Shown piece by piece: positions 52,081-61,641 of a stretch of DNA of 64,000 bases. The position numbers and the translations under genes were made by a program. Origin of the DNA: Janthinobacterium sp. TB1-E2 (GTDB taxonomy: Bacteria > Pseudomonadota > Gammaproteobacteria > Burkholderiales > Burkholderiaceae_D); NCBI RefSeq assembly GCF_036885605.1, contig NZ_CP142523.1, positions 3,844,001 through 3,908,000 of the forward strand, read 5' to 3'. Positions within the stretch are counted from its first letter, which is position 1. Every line of letters starts with the position of its first letter. The notes under the pieces are model-generated. The model was not told the origin of the DNA and ran no database searches. It saw only the letters and a program-made list of their open reading frames with translations.

Positions 52081-53636
52081 GCGTCACCCATTTTCAGCTT
52101 CAATGTATTGGCGGAATTGAAAAATGAGAAACCTGAACTAGTAATGTCATACCCGGCGCCGGTGCCAGTGGCAGCGCGCGCTGGACTGCGGATCAGGCTA
52201 AAAGTGCCTGTTGCTGCAGCCAGCGTGCCATTAAAAGTCGCCAGACCTGCTACCACGTTGAATCCGGGAGCATAAACATCGCCGTTAGACCCAACACTAA
52301 AATATTGGCCGTTCTGCGGGTTCCCTATAAACAGTCCGTCAGCGCTGAGGTGATATCCAACGCCAAAGTTGCCGGTGGCCGGCCAGCCAGGTGCTTTTGT
52401 GGGATAGCCGGCGCCTCCGTGCAGCGTCGTACCGTACAAATCGCCTGCTGTCACATTGCCCAGGTTCGCGTTTATTGCCGCCAGGTTATCCACTGACAAC
52501 GCTTTGGCCGCCACAGATCCATCCACCAGCAGATTGCCGTTCAGTACCGTACCCAGGGCCAGCCAAGCCCCATTATCAAAATACTTCGTCACCGCATGCG
52601 TCGCGTCGTACAGCGTGACCACGTCGCGGTTGATCGGCGCGCCGTAGCCGGCGTGGCCCAGCTCATAGACGGCCGAGGCATCCGACCAGGTGGAATAGCC
52701 CGGCGCCGTCACGGTGACTGTGCCACGCTGGCCAGCCGCGCCGTCGGCAGCCAGGCGTGCAGCGGCGGCCCATTCGCCGGGCGCGATGTCGTCGGTCGCG
52801 GTGCGCGAAGCGGCCGTGGCGCCGGAGGTGAACAGATAAGCGCCGCCGGCTGTTGGCACCTGCGTCGACCAGCCATTGTTCAGGCCCGTGAGCGCGCCCG
52901 TGGCAAAGGTGAACGTGCATGCCGCGCTCGGCAGCGCCGGCGCGATGTTGGTGGCACCGCGCTGGTAGATGCGCACGGGCGCCACGTTCAATCCGTCGGC
53001 ACCGTCCTTGGCCAACTGCACCGCCCCCGCCCACTCATTGGCGGCGATGCTGTCCGTGGCATTGCGCGAACTGGCGGCGGCCACGCGCACGTACAGCGGC
53101 GCCGTGCCGGCCGGGATATTCTTCGACCAGCCATTGGCCAGGTCATTGCCGGCCGGCGTCGTGATACTGGCCGTGGCAAAGGTGAAGATCACGTCACCCG
53201 GCGAATCACCTGGCGCGGCATCAGCGCGCTTGTAGGCGAAGGCCTGGCCCGTATTCAGCCCGGACAGGCCCGTCTCACCGGCGACGCCGTCGAAGACCTT
53301 GCTGATCATGTAGTTGGCGACGTAATCGACGCCGAATTCACGGATGGTGGCTTGCACCAGGGCTGTATCCGTGGTCATGCTGGCAAAATTGACCGTGGCA
53401 ACATTCCCGTTGACGGTGATCTGCGTGCCGGCGGATACCGAAAACACGATATCGCCCACCACGTTCACTGGCTTGGCGGTAATGGCAATCGAGCCTGGCG
53501 CACCGGCGCCGGCACTGTTCACGCGAAATACCGGCGTGCTGCCAGCCAGCAGGATCGCCTTGCCGTCGGCCGTCGTGCTGAAGCGCTCCCCCGAGGCCTG
53601 CAGCAGCGTATCGCGCGCACCACCGATGGCCGTCAT
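52077..53636 (-). CDS. Tail-tip/host-specificity protein with internal repeat
   Basis: A 519-residue protein. Residues about 140-290 contain two copies of a similar unit: NGWSKNIPAGTAPLYV...NEWAGAVQLAKDG and NNGWSTQVPTAGGAYLF...GEWAAAARLAADG. The C-terminal part (LLVDGSVAAKALSVDNLAAI, NGDVYAPGFNVV) resembles the end of lambda J-like tail-tip proteins. The ATG at 53636 overlaps the upstream stop (ATGA). It probably contacts the host surface. Confidence 0.75.
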   Translation of the reverse strand: MTAIGGARDTLLQASGERFSTTADGKAILLAGSTPVFRVNSAGAGAPGSIAITAKPVNVVGDIVFSVSAGTQITVNGNVATVNFASMTTDTALVQATIREFGVDYVANYMISKVFDGVAGETGLSGLNTGQAFAYKRADAAPGDSPGDVIFTFATASITTPAGNDLANGWSKNIPAGTAPLYVRVAAASSRNATDSIAANEWAGAVQLAKDGADGLNVAPVRIYQRGATNIAPALPSAACTFTFATGALTGLNNGWSTQVPTAGGAYLFTSGATAASRTATDDIAPGEWAAAARLAADGAAGQRGTVTVTAPGYSTWSDASAVYELGHAGYGAPINRDVVTLYDATHAVTKYFDNGAWLALGTVLNGNLLVDGSVAAKALSVDNLAAINANLGNVTAGDLYGTTLHGGAGYPTKAPGWPATGNFGVGYHLSADGLFIGNPQNGQYFSVGSNGDVYAPGFNVVAGLATFNGTLAAATGTFSLIRSPARAATGTGAGYDITSSGFSFFNSANTLKLKMGDA

Positions 53637-55102
53637 ACCAGCACCCCCACCGTCACGCGCCCGGCCAGCCATTGGTGTGACAGCAGCACCACCACACCAG
53701 GCACGCCGTCCCGCAGGCCGAAACGATCATCGCGCAGCACCACGGGCTGCCCCAGTTCCAACATCATCATCTCAGGCTCCCCATCAAATTCGTAAATCGT
53801 GCGCTGCACCTTGTTCAGGGCCAAGCGCCGTGCCGCTTCCGCTTGCGCGTCCGCGTTCGTTTTGAGGCAGGTTTCAATCTGCGGCGGGTCGTCCGTCAGC
53901 CGGTACCGCGCTTTTACCGCAGCATCGACAGCCGTTTCCGTCAGCCACTCCGTCGCGTACAGCTCGGCGTGCGCGGCCGGGATGCTGGTGGTCAGACTGG
54001 CCTGCACCGTGTAGTTGCGGTCGAATGCGATTTTGACGGCCGCCACGACCGGCAGGCGCTGCACGACGTGCAACGAGCCCACCCGCATTTTCTCGGGGCC
54101 GATTGGTACCGGCACGCCGGCGGCCGGCAGCGCGATCTGCACGAGGCGCAGTTGGCCGGTGCGCGACATGAGCGCCTGGGCGCCCACGCTGGCCGCCAGC
54201 TGCTGGATGGCCTGCGCCTGGTTCGTCCGGTCCGCAACGTACAGGCCCACCAACTGCGGGTGTGCGGCATCGAAGGCGGCCAGGTTGGCCAGGTCGAGGT
54301 CCGCCAAGGTGAAGCGATCCGCTGCCTTGCCATACGCGGTGGCAATGCGCTGCACCAGCGGCGCGATGCGCGGCGCGTAGCCGCCGCCCTTGTCGCCCTG
54401 CACGCTGACAGTGATCGCCGCCGAATACGGCGGAGTGGTCAGGTTGAAGCGCCCGGCCTGGTCGTTGAGCGCGACGGCAATCGGCTTGCCGTTGGTGCGC
54501 ACCTCGAAGCTCGACTCGACGGCGCCCAGGAAGCCATATTCCATGGTGACCGGATCGGTCAGCAGCGGCGTGACGTTGTGGCATTCACCGAACGGGATCG
54601 GCAGGGTCGCGTCCTTGTTTGGCGAGGTGCCGCCCAGCTTGGCCTCGGCAATCGGCGTATCCAGGCGCTGCAGCTTGTCGCGCAGGGACAGGTTGAGCGT
54701 TTCCCGGCGCGAGCTGCCGATGTCAGCAATGATGCCGTCAAACACCAGGCGAAAGTCGCTGCGCGGCCAGCGCGGATCGCCGGCCAAAGCCTTGACCGGA
54801 CGATTGCGCCACACGTCGCCGAGCCAGCTGTCGAGCTTGCCGTCAGCGTTGGCCAGCTCGATATCGCCGCCAGACAGTCCGGCCTCACCGGTCAGGCTGA
54901 CCTGTTCGGTGAAGGCCAAGCCGCCAGTGGCCAGCGGAAGATACACGGTGTTGGCCGGCACATCCGTTGGGCCCGTGACATACGGCCGCGAGGCAATATA
55001 ACGTGTGACCTCGCTGCCACCCACATTCACTTGCGCCTCGATCAGTACCATGTGGATGGCTCGCGGACTTCTCAGCCACGCCAAAAATTGCGCATCGGTC
55101 AT
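53633..55102 (-). CDS. Phage tail-tip structural protein
   Basis: A 489-residue protein downstream of the tape measure. It starts MTDAQFLAWLRSPRAIHMVL and contains FAFGECHNV-like IPFGECHNVTPLLTDP and TRTGQ-like SRTGQLRLVQIALP elements seen in siphophage distal-tail/hub proteins. It is likely part of the tail tip complex to which fibres attach. It overlaps both neighbours by four bases. Confidence 0.78.
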   Translation of the reverse strand: MTDAQFLAWLRSPRAIHMVLIEAQVNVGGSEVTRYIASRPYVTGPTDVPANTVYLPLATGGLAFTEQVSLTGEAGLSGGDIELANADGKLDSWLGDVWRNRPVKALAGDPRWPRSDFRLVFDGIIADIGSSRRETLNLSLRDKLQRLDTPIAEAKLGGTSPNKDATLPIPFGECHNVTPLLTDPVTMEYGFLGAVESSFEVRTNGKPIAVALNDQAGRFNLTTPPYSAAITVSVQGDKGGGYAPRIAPLVQRIATAYGKAADRFTLADLDLANLAAFDAAHPQLVGLYVADRTNQAQAIQQLAASVGAQALMSRTGQLRLVQIALPAAGVPVPIGPEKMRVGSLHVVQRLPVVAAVKIAFDRNYTVQASLTTSIPAAHAELYATEWLTETAVDAAVKARYRLTDDPPQIETCLKTNADAQAEAARRLALNKVQRTIYEFDGEPEMMMLELGQPVVLRDDRFGLRDGVPGVVVLLSHQWLAGRVTVGVLV

Positions 55103-58100
55103 TCGGAATACTCCACTTGTTTCGCCCAGGCGGATGCCTTGGCGGATTTGTCGATGCCGGCGACGACCGTTTTGGCCGCATGGTCGTTCGATTCGACGGT
55201 AGCCTGCATGACGGCGCCGGTTTGCTTGGCCTGATCGGCGCGCAACCCTTTGACCTCTTCCCGCAGGCCCTTGATCTCGGCTACCAGGGCATCGGTGTTG
55301 CCACCGCCCTGGCTCGGCGCGCCACCGAAGTAACGGCGCATGGCCGCTGCCGCTGGTGCGTCGACCACCACTTCACCGCGGTGCAGCTCGGCCGCGTAGC
55401 CGTCAAACGGCACATTGGCCAGCCCGCCGGCATGGGAGCCGTCGAACTGCACACCCAGGCCGTTCGCCGTGCCCATCGCCGCATGCAGGTTGGCAATGGC
55501 TTGCGCCACCGTCAGCACGCTGTCGTTGATGGTGATCAGGCCCGACACCTGGGCCTTGAGGGCATCCAGGCTGGCCTGCTGCACGTCGACCTGCGCCGAG
55601 GCCCATTTCAGCGCCTCGTTGTTGGCCGCCACCACGCGGGCGTAATCTGCCGCGTAGCGAGCATCCGAGGCGTTGACCACCTGGGAGGCCGTCAGGAAAG
55701 CCTGCTCGGCAGCCGACAGGCCGGACTGCGCCGTCGCGTCGCCGGCATTGGCCGCCGCTAGGGTTTTCTCGAACTGGGCGCGCGCCTCGGCGTATTTCTG
55801 CTCCGGCGTCAGGGTGGACTGGTTGCCCAAGGCCATGCTGGCGTTCAAGCCGTTGAGCGTGGTCACCCACGACTTCGACTTGTCCAGCGCCGTCTTGGCC
55901 GCTGCCGCCTCGGTGTCGTAGGCCTTGGCCAGCGCATCCTTGGCGGTAATGACTGCCTTGGCCGCCTGGATCTGGTCGAACAGCGCACGATTGACGGCAG
56001 CCAGGCTGGAGCGCTGGATAGCCAGCAGTTCCGTTTCGCTTTTCGTCAGCTCGTTCAGCTGCTTTTGCAAGTCCTTGCGTTCGCTGTCGATCTCGCTCGC
56101 CGTCTTCGCCACCACGCCGAATTCGTCACCGTAGCGCGTCAGCTCGATGAATGCCTGCGAAACCGCCATCATCGAGGTGTAGGTTTTCTGGCCAGCTTCC
56201 GTAGTCAGATCCTGCGCCAAGGCCAATTTTTTGAACTCTTCTACAGTCGTAATCTCCGTGCCCTTGTTCAATGGGGTCAGCACGGTATTCACGCTCTTGC
56301 GCAGGGTGTCGGCCTTTTCTTTGTCCGTGAAGAAATTCTCCAGGAAGAAAGCGCCTTGGGACGTGAATTTATCCAGCCCGCCCGACATCTTGAGCAGTTC
56401 CTCCCTGGCAGCGATCGAGGAAATCCCTACCGCACCGAAGGTCTTGTTAAACGACCCCAGCACGGCGTCGATGGTGGCGTAGTCGTTGGCGACACGAACT
56501 AGGGTTTCAAGGTATCCCTCGCCGACGGCCCGGAAGGATTGCAGCCCCGCGACACCGGCCTCCGCCATCTTGTCACCCATTTTCGAAAACGCAGTTTCCA
56601 GGGCCTTCTGTTGCTGCTCCGCGTTCAAGTCTTTGAAACTAATTTTGCCGAGATCGACAACAAATGCATTCAACCGCATTTTGAACGCATCGCCTCCTGT
56701 TCCAAGAGCGTCGGCAGCGGACGTGATCGTGTCGCGCATACCAAGGACAATTTTCGTAAATTGATCGTCCACCTCCGCGCCCAGTGCTGTAACAGGGCTG
56801 CTGTACTTATCCTTGCGGAAAAGGCCGCCATCTTTCTTGATATCGGTGAACTGACCCACTGACAAACCGCTTCTCTCAACCTGGCCCAAGGTTGCCTTGC
56901 CCGCCGTGATGCCGGTATCAAGCGCAGTCACCTTGCCACCGAATATGCCATTGACCACGCTGTTGCTGATCTTGGACAGGAAGCCACCGGTCAGCTTGTC
57001 GACAATCGCAGTCAACGGGAACGTGGAAAGTGTTTTCGCGCTGAAATCTGCCAAGCCGCTATTCGTTGCAGGGTCGAGCTTGTTCGTCACACCCGGCGTT
57101 TGCGCCAGCAGCCCGCCCAGTCCGCCAATGCCAGACTCGATGTTGCGCAGCGCGCTGAGCATGCCACTGCTGATCGCCAGATCACGAAAGGTGTTATCAG
57201 CGATGAGCGATAGTGATTTAGCAATCGATTCGGATTTCGCCGTGGGATCGCCCAGCACCGTGCCGGTGCCGTTGGCGGCCTGGCGTTGCTCGGAAGCGCT
57301 CGCGCTTCCGCCACCACCCAGGCCACCAACAACTTTCGCCCCGACGGCCACCACGGCAGCCAACGTAGCGGCGCCGGCAACCAGGTTCATAGGAAACGGT
57401 AACGATGCGATGGCTTTGACCACTGCGGTCACAGCCCAAGCGGAGGCCTGCATACCGGCATTGGCCACTGAATTTAACGTCGACCCTGTCTCCACGGTCG
57501 TTTCTGTTGCTTTCGACGCGATGAACAAACCTGTAAACGCTGTAAGTAAGCCGCTTTTCATCAGATTACTTTCGATGGCCATCGCCATTTCGTAAGCACG
57601 AAATGCTCTTTCTGCAGTTTCCATCACCTTGTAACCGGTGCTGTTTTCCTTGAAGAAGCCCTTGGCGGCGCTGGCCATGTCGCCATAAGACTTGATCTGC
57701 GCTTGCGCGCCCTGCTGGGCTGCTGTGGCTTGAGCCTTGGCGATCTTGGTCGGATCACCATGCGCGTCCCTGGTAGAGGCGGCCAATTGTGCAGTGATGG
57801 CCTGCTGCTGCACGGCATAGCCAGACAATGCCGTCGTCAGTCCGCCGATGGCAGTGCCGACAGCGCCGAACGAGGCCGTCATGCCTTGCGCTGCCGACTT
57901 AGTTGCAGTGTCGACAGCTGTCAGGATGTCCAGCAGCTCCTTGGCCTTGGCCACGTCGCCGCCCTGCTCTTGCGTCGAAGCCTTCCCTTGCACAATGCCA
58001 AGGCGGTTCAACGCGTCAATCTTGCGATTGATACCTTCAATGACCTTCTCATTGCCCTCGAAACTAGCAAGGGCAGCCTTTTGCTCTTGAAGGTCTGCGA

Positions 58101-60693
58101 CAGCCATTGCGGTCTTTTGCGCTGGCAACAAGTTGTATGCCCGAATTTGCTCCTCAACGGCCGCGACCTGGGCATTAATAGCCGCGATTTCCTTGTTTGT
58201 TGCATCTGATGCGGCGGTTGCGATCGCCGCCTGGCGCAGGCGCTCCTCTTCGTCCCGACTGAAACTCGCGTCGAAGAAGGCCTTTTCGGCAGCATCGCGT
58301 TTGCCCAGGATCTCGTTCAACTCCTTCTGATGCTTGGCGGCCTCAACCTTGGTCGCATTATGGTGGCCTTGCAGCGCGCTGATTTGGAGGTCGTATGCAT
58401 CCACTTCAGCCTCATAAGTTTTAAGGGCGTAGCTGCGCTTGTTCTCATATGCCTGCTGGACCGACAATTCACCACCCTTCAGATACATATCATCGAGCCG
58501 ACCGAGCGCGTCGTAGTGCGCCTTTGCAGTCGCAGCTTCTTTCGCGTACTGCTTGATTTGATCGGCAAGCTCGGTGTTTTCGACCTGGTCAGATTTCGGC
58601 TTGGCCTGATCGGTATGTGCTTTTTTCCGAGCAGCAATACCAGCGGCAATCGCGTCAGGGGTAATAAGAGGTGAATTTGGGTCGGCAGCTCGAATGGCAT
58701 CAATATTCGACTGGTATGCATCCAAGGCGACCGCAAGCTCACCCATCCCCTTCTTCTGCAGGCGGATATCTTCCGCATGGATCATCGCAGCAGCATGAAC
58801 AGCACGCGAATTCTTGGTCGCGACTTCACCCTGGGCAAGCGCGACAGCGTCGGCCTTGTTCAATTTATCCACCGCGTCCGTCAGACCAAGAACAATCTGC
58901 GTGCGGGCGGCCTGAAGTTCAGGCGTAATTGCATCAGGTGCCCGCCCCAAGCGCAGATTACTATCGGCCAGCCCCTTATCAAATTCCGACAGACGAAAAC
59001 TGTATTTTTTTACATCGGCCGCTGGCGTGGCCTTGGCGCCGTAGCTTCCGATGGCATCCATAGCGCCGCCGATTGCTTCCTTTACGCCATGCCAGGCGCG
59101 CGCCACACCACCAAGGTTGGCAATCATCTGGTCTGCACCATCCTTGGTCGCCTTTGCGAAAGCCGCTGTAGCGACGGCAGACGCACCTTTTGCATCGCCG
59201 TCTTTTTCCAAGGCGCGGATTGCCTCATAGACGGAAAGCGTCAAAAAGTGATAGGTATCATCCAGTTTGACGGTTGCGCGGGTAATCACCTCGGTGGCGC
59301 GATTGGTGCTGCCTGTCGACTGAACCGCCAGGGACTCGAACTCCTTAATGGTCTTTTTGACGGATTCGCCCGTCGCAGTCTCCAACGCAATGACAGCATC
59401 GGTGATGTATGCGATCTGGTCGCCCGTGAACTTGCCAGTGCCGGCCAATTCCGTTACAACCTTCTTCGCCTCGCCAATACTCCCGTGCACCGCAGTCGCG
59501 GCATGCGCCAGTTCATTCAGCTTGTCGCTGGTAACTCCTGCGTAGTTGTTGGTCGAGATCAGGGCATTGTTCATTTCTCGCTGCGTGCTGGCGCCTTTGA
59601 TCATTGCGTACGCCACCGTGCCCAGCGCGGCTGCAAAGCCCAGCACGGCCAGGCCAGTACTACTGAACAGCAAGCCTGCGGCGCCAGTTTGCTCGCCCAA
59701 TACCATCATCGAACCGCCGAAACGGCTGAATTGCCCTTGACTCAATTCGTGGGCGAGCACGAGCAACTCACGTTTTGCGCTGGCGGACTGGAAGCTAAAG
59801 CCCTCCATGTGCCCGCCGGCTTTCTTGGCGCCCTCGCCAGTTTCGGCCAACTTGTTGATCAGTGGCGCCGCCGCATCGGAAACGCCCAGCTGAGCGGCGC
59901 GGTATGCTTGCAGCTGCTGGGTCGTCATGCCCAGCGTGGCTACCTGGTCGTGGAGGTTTTTAATAAAGCGGTCGCCAGCCTGGGCGGCCCGATCCTGGGC
60001 TCCGGCGGCATCGCGAGCAGCCCGCTCCTCGCGGTGCATGGCATCAATGCTATTGCCCAATGCCGCAGCCTTGATTTGAGCCGCGCTGCCCAAGCCCAAC
60101 TCGGCCGCGCGATAGCGCTCCAGCTCGCCGCGCGCCATTCCAAAGGTATCAATCTCGCGCTGCAGGGATACAAGCAGGGAATGGTTGGACTCTTCCAGGG
60201 TGCGCGCAGCATCGGCGGCCTGCCGCATGATACGAGCAGTATCGTTCATGGCACCGTTGTAATCAGCCTGCTTCTTCCAGGTGCGTTCGGCGGAGTTGCC
60301 GAGACTATCAATTCCATTGGCGGCGGCTTCGCTGCTACGCCAGACACCCATCGATGCGCCCATGAACCCATTAAGCGTGTTGCTGCCACCAAGGAAGACA
60401 GTGCGAATACGGGTGGTGGTGACGCCCATTGCGTCAATAGAAGCCGTCGCTGCATCAACCTTTTGCACCACGCGTGCACCGGCATCGCCGACGGCATCGA
60501 CGGCCGCCGCGCCTTCGGCAGTTTTCCCCTTGGCGTCAGCGCTCGCCTTCCCAAGCTTATCAATGGCCGACGTCGCGCTGTCGACCTTCTTCTCGACACT
60601 CTCACTGGCGACGCCGAGGCGGTCCATTGCCTGGGCGCCCTGCTCCAGCTGACGGGTATCAATAGAAAGACCAAGCTCGGCGATATCAGGCAT
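55099..60693 (-). CDS. Tail tape measure protein
   Basis: A 1864-residue protein, the longest in the window, as expected for the ruler that sets tail length. It has long coiled-coil and Ala/Lys/Gln-rich helical stretches throughout, hydrophobic segments (LLFSSTGLAVLGFAAALGTV; around residue 1130 MNLVAGAATLAAVVAVGAKV), and a Gly-rich C-terminal part. The start MPDIAELGLSIDTRQLEQ at 60693 has AAGGAC upstream; the frame is open 50 codons further. It lies between the assembly chaperones and the tail-tip genes. Confidence 0.95.
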   Translation of the reverse strand: MPDIAELGLSIDTRQLEQGAQAMDRLGVASESVEKKVDSATSAIDKLGKASADAKGKTAEGAAAVDAVGDAGARVVQKVDAATASIDAMGVTTTRIRTVFLGGSNTLNGFMGASMGVWRSSEAAANGIDSLGNSAERTWKKQADYNGAMNDTARIMRQAADAARTLEESNHSLLVSLQREIDTFGMARGELERYRAAELGLGSAAQIKAAALGNSIDAMHREERAARDAAGAQDRAAQAGDRFIKNLHDQVATLGMTTQQLQAYRAAQLGVSDAAAPLINKLAETGEGAKKAGGHMEGFSFQSASAKRELLVLAHELSQGQFSRFGGSMMVLGEQTGAAGLLFSSTGLAVLGFAAALGTVAYAMIKGASTQREMNNALISTNNYAGVTSDKLNELAHAATAVHGSIGEAKKVVTELAGTGKFTGDQIAYITDAVIALETATGESVKKTIKEFESLAVQSTGSTNRATEVITRATVKLDDTYHFLTLSVYEAIRALEKDGDAKGASAVATAAFAKATKDGADQMIANLGGVARAWHGVKEAIGGAMDAIGSYGAKATPAADVKKYSFRLSEFDKGLADSNLRLGRAPDAITPELQAARTQIVLGLTDAVDKLNKADAVALAQGEVATKNSRAVHAAAMIHAEDIRLQKKGMGELAVALDAYQSNIDAIRAADPNSPLITPDAIAAGIAARKKAHTDQAKPKSDQVENTELADQIKQYAKEAATAKAHYDALGRLDDMYLKGGELSVQQAYENKRSYALKTYEAEVDAYDLQISALQGHHNATKVEAAKHQKELNEILGKRDAAEKAFFDASFSRDEEERLRQAAIATAASDATNKEIAAINAQVAAVEEQIRAYNLLPAQKTAMAVADLQEQKAALASFEGNEKVIEGINRKIDALNRLGIVQGKASTQEQGGDVAKAKELLDILTAVDTATKSAAQGMTASFGAVGTAIGGLTTALSGYAVQQQAITAQLAASTRDAHGDPTKIAKAQATAAQQGAQAQIKSYGDMASAAKGFFKENSTGYKVMETAERAFRAYEMAMAIESNLMKSGLLTAFTGLFIASKATETTVETGSTLNSVANAGMQASAWAVTAVVKAIASLPFPMNLVAGAATLAAVVAVGAKVVGGLGGGGSASASEQRQAANGTGTVLGDPTAKSESIAKSLSLIADNTFRDLAISSGMLSALRNIESGIGGLGGLLAQTPGVTNKLDPATNSGLADFSAKTLSTFPLTAIVDKLTGGFLSKISNSVVNGIFGGKVTALDTGITAGKATLGQVERSGLSVGQFTDIKKDGGLFRKDKYSSPVTALGAEVDDQFTKIVLGMRDTITSAADALGTGGDAFKMRLNAFVVDLGKISFKDLNAEQQQKALETAFSKMGDKMAEAGVAGLQSFRAVGEGYLETLVRVANDYATIDAVLGSFNKTFGAVGISSIAAREELLKMSGGLDKFTSQGAFFLENFFTDKEKADTLRKSVNTVLTPLNKGTEITTVEEFKKLALAQDLTTEAGQKTYTSMMAVSQAFIELTRYGDEFGVVAKTASEIDSERKDLQKQLNELTKSETELLAIQRSSLAAVNRALFDQIQAAKAVITAKDALAKAYDTEAAAAKTALDKSKSWVTTLNGLNASMALGNQSTLTPEQKYAEARAQFEKTLAAANAGDATAQSGLSAAEQAFLTASQVVNASDARYAADYARVVAANNEALKWASAQVDVQQASLDALKAQVSGLITINDSVLTVAQAIANLHAAMGTANGLGVQFDGSHAGGLANVPFDGYAAELHRGEVVVDAPAAAAMRRYFGGAPSQGGGNTDALVAEIKGLREEVKGLRADQAKQTGAVMQATVESNDHAAKTVVAGIDKSAKASAWAKQVEYSE

Positions 60694-60695
60694 TT

Positions 60696-61046
60696 TTATT
60701 TGTCCTTCTTGTTTTGGTGATAAATGAATAGCGCGTCGAGGCGATCGATGATTACCTCTTCGAACGGATCGAAGCGGACACCGTGGCGCGCCTGCCAGCC
60801 CAATATCTCGGCACTGGTCAGCGAATTCACTGCCATACCGCACTGGCGTTTCTGGTTCAGCTGAGTGAACCAGGTCCAGATGTACGCCAGCTCTGGCGGC
60901 AACACCGGTACCGTCGGCGCGTCGGGCTCCCGGTACAGAGGGTTTTGCCGGGCGGTATCCAAGTGGTCCCCCTTGGCGTTGCCGTCGCCTGCCGCTGCCG
61001 CTCGATCAAACAGGTGATCGGCGTACAGCAGCAGGGCCTGGGTCAA
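60696..61046 (-). CDS. Tail assembly chaperone, second frame (gpT-like extension)
   Basis: A 116-residue frame ending two bases before the tape measure start. It contains PPELAYIWTWFTQLNQKRQC, typical of the second tail chaperone frame in siphophages (GpGT type). The only available start is a TTG overlapping the upstream stop, without a usable ribosome binding site, while the upstream gene ends in a T-TTT-TTG slippery site. It is therefore probably made only as a C-terminal extension by -1 frameshifting. Confidence 0.78.
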   Translation of the reverse strand: MTQALLLYADHLFDRAAAAGDGNAKGDHLDTARQNPLYREPDAPTVPVLPPELAYIWTWFTQLNQKRQCGMAVNSLTSAEILGWQARHGVRFDPFEEVIIDRLDALFIYHQNKKDK

Positions 61047-61510
61047 ACCTTCAAAAAATTGGCGTCGTTTTCCAGGGCGGTCGTAACGCGGTCCTGCCAG
61101 GTCGGGTACTTGTCGTAGGCAGCGGCGATCATGTCCTTGTCGAACGCGGCAGGCGCGCCATTGCTGGTGAAGCCGTACCAGTCAACGACAACGGCCAGCG
61201 CCAGGCGCTTCTGGTTGTCATCGATAACGTTCACCAGCTGGTTAGAGCCTTCATCGGTCGAGGCGTCAATGGCAGTCTTGCGCTTGGCGGACTTGCGATA
61301 GCCCTCGGCACGCACGGCGTGGCTTTCCTTGCGGTACTCGTCGGAATTTTTGCCGACGATCTTGAGGCCGGCCACGGGCTCGCCGTCGGCGTCGAAGATC
61401 ACGGGCACGTCAAAGGTCACACGCGCGGCAGGTGCGGACAGGTTGGCGATGTCGAAGCCAGCGACTGCCAGGGTTTGTGCGGTGTTCAGGATTGCTTGGG
61501 TGGTATTCAT
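61043..61510 (-). CDS. Tail assembly chaperone (gpG-like)
   Basis: A 155-residue protein located, as lambda G, between the major tail protein and the tape measure. It begins MNTTQAILNTAQTLAVAGFD and has a conserved-looking FDVPVIFDADGEPVAGLKIV strand region and an acidic/basic helix (YRKESHAVRAEGYRKSAKRK). It coats the tape measure during tail assembly. The last codons hold a slippery sequence, so a minor fraction should be read on as a G-T fusion. Confidence 0.82.
   Translation of the reverse strand: MNTTQAILNTAQTLAVAGFDIANLSAPAARVTFDVPVIFDADGEPVAGLKIVGKNSDEYRKESHAVRAEGYRKSAKRKTAIDASTDEGSNQLVNVIDDNQKRLALAVVVDWYGFTSNGAPAAFDKDMIAAAYDKYPTWQDRVTTALENDANFLKV
61052..61058 (-). other. -1 ribosomal frameshift heptamer T TTT TTG
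   Basis: On the minus strand, codons AAT TTT TTG of the first chaperone contain the heptamer T-TTT-TTG in the correct phase (X-XXY-YYZ), two codons before the stop. Slipping back one base leads directly into the second chaperone frame (GAA GGT TTG ACC CAG). The fused product would have about 271 residues. Confidence 0.75.
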
Positions 61511-61601
61511 TGGTAGTGCCTTTCGTGGGTTTTAACAAGTGCCCGTGCCGGTCACCGCGCCCACGAAGGCGACAGCGACCGGTCGGTGCTAGGTTTGGCT
61601 T

Positions 61602-61634
61602 GCGCCAAAAAGGAAACCCGGCGCGAGGCCGGGT
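61602..61634 (-). terminator. Terminator downstream of the major tail protein gene
   Basis: On the minus strand: ACCCGGC-loop-GCCGGGT followed by TTCCTTTTT. It begins a few bases after the major tail stop codon (61642), ahead of the chaperone gene. Confidence 0.75.
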
Positions 61635-61641
61635 ATATGGG

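Noticed and set aside
58777-60720. A 647-codon open frame antisense to the tape measure gene
   Set aside because: The tape measure protein is well supported by order, length and ribosome binding site. The other strand has no phage-like features.
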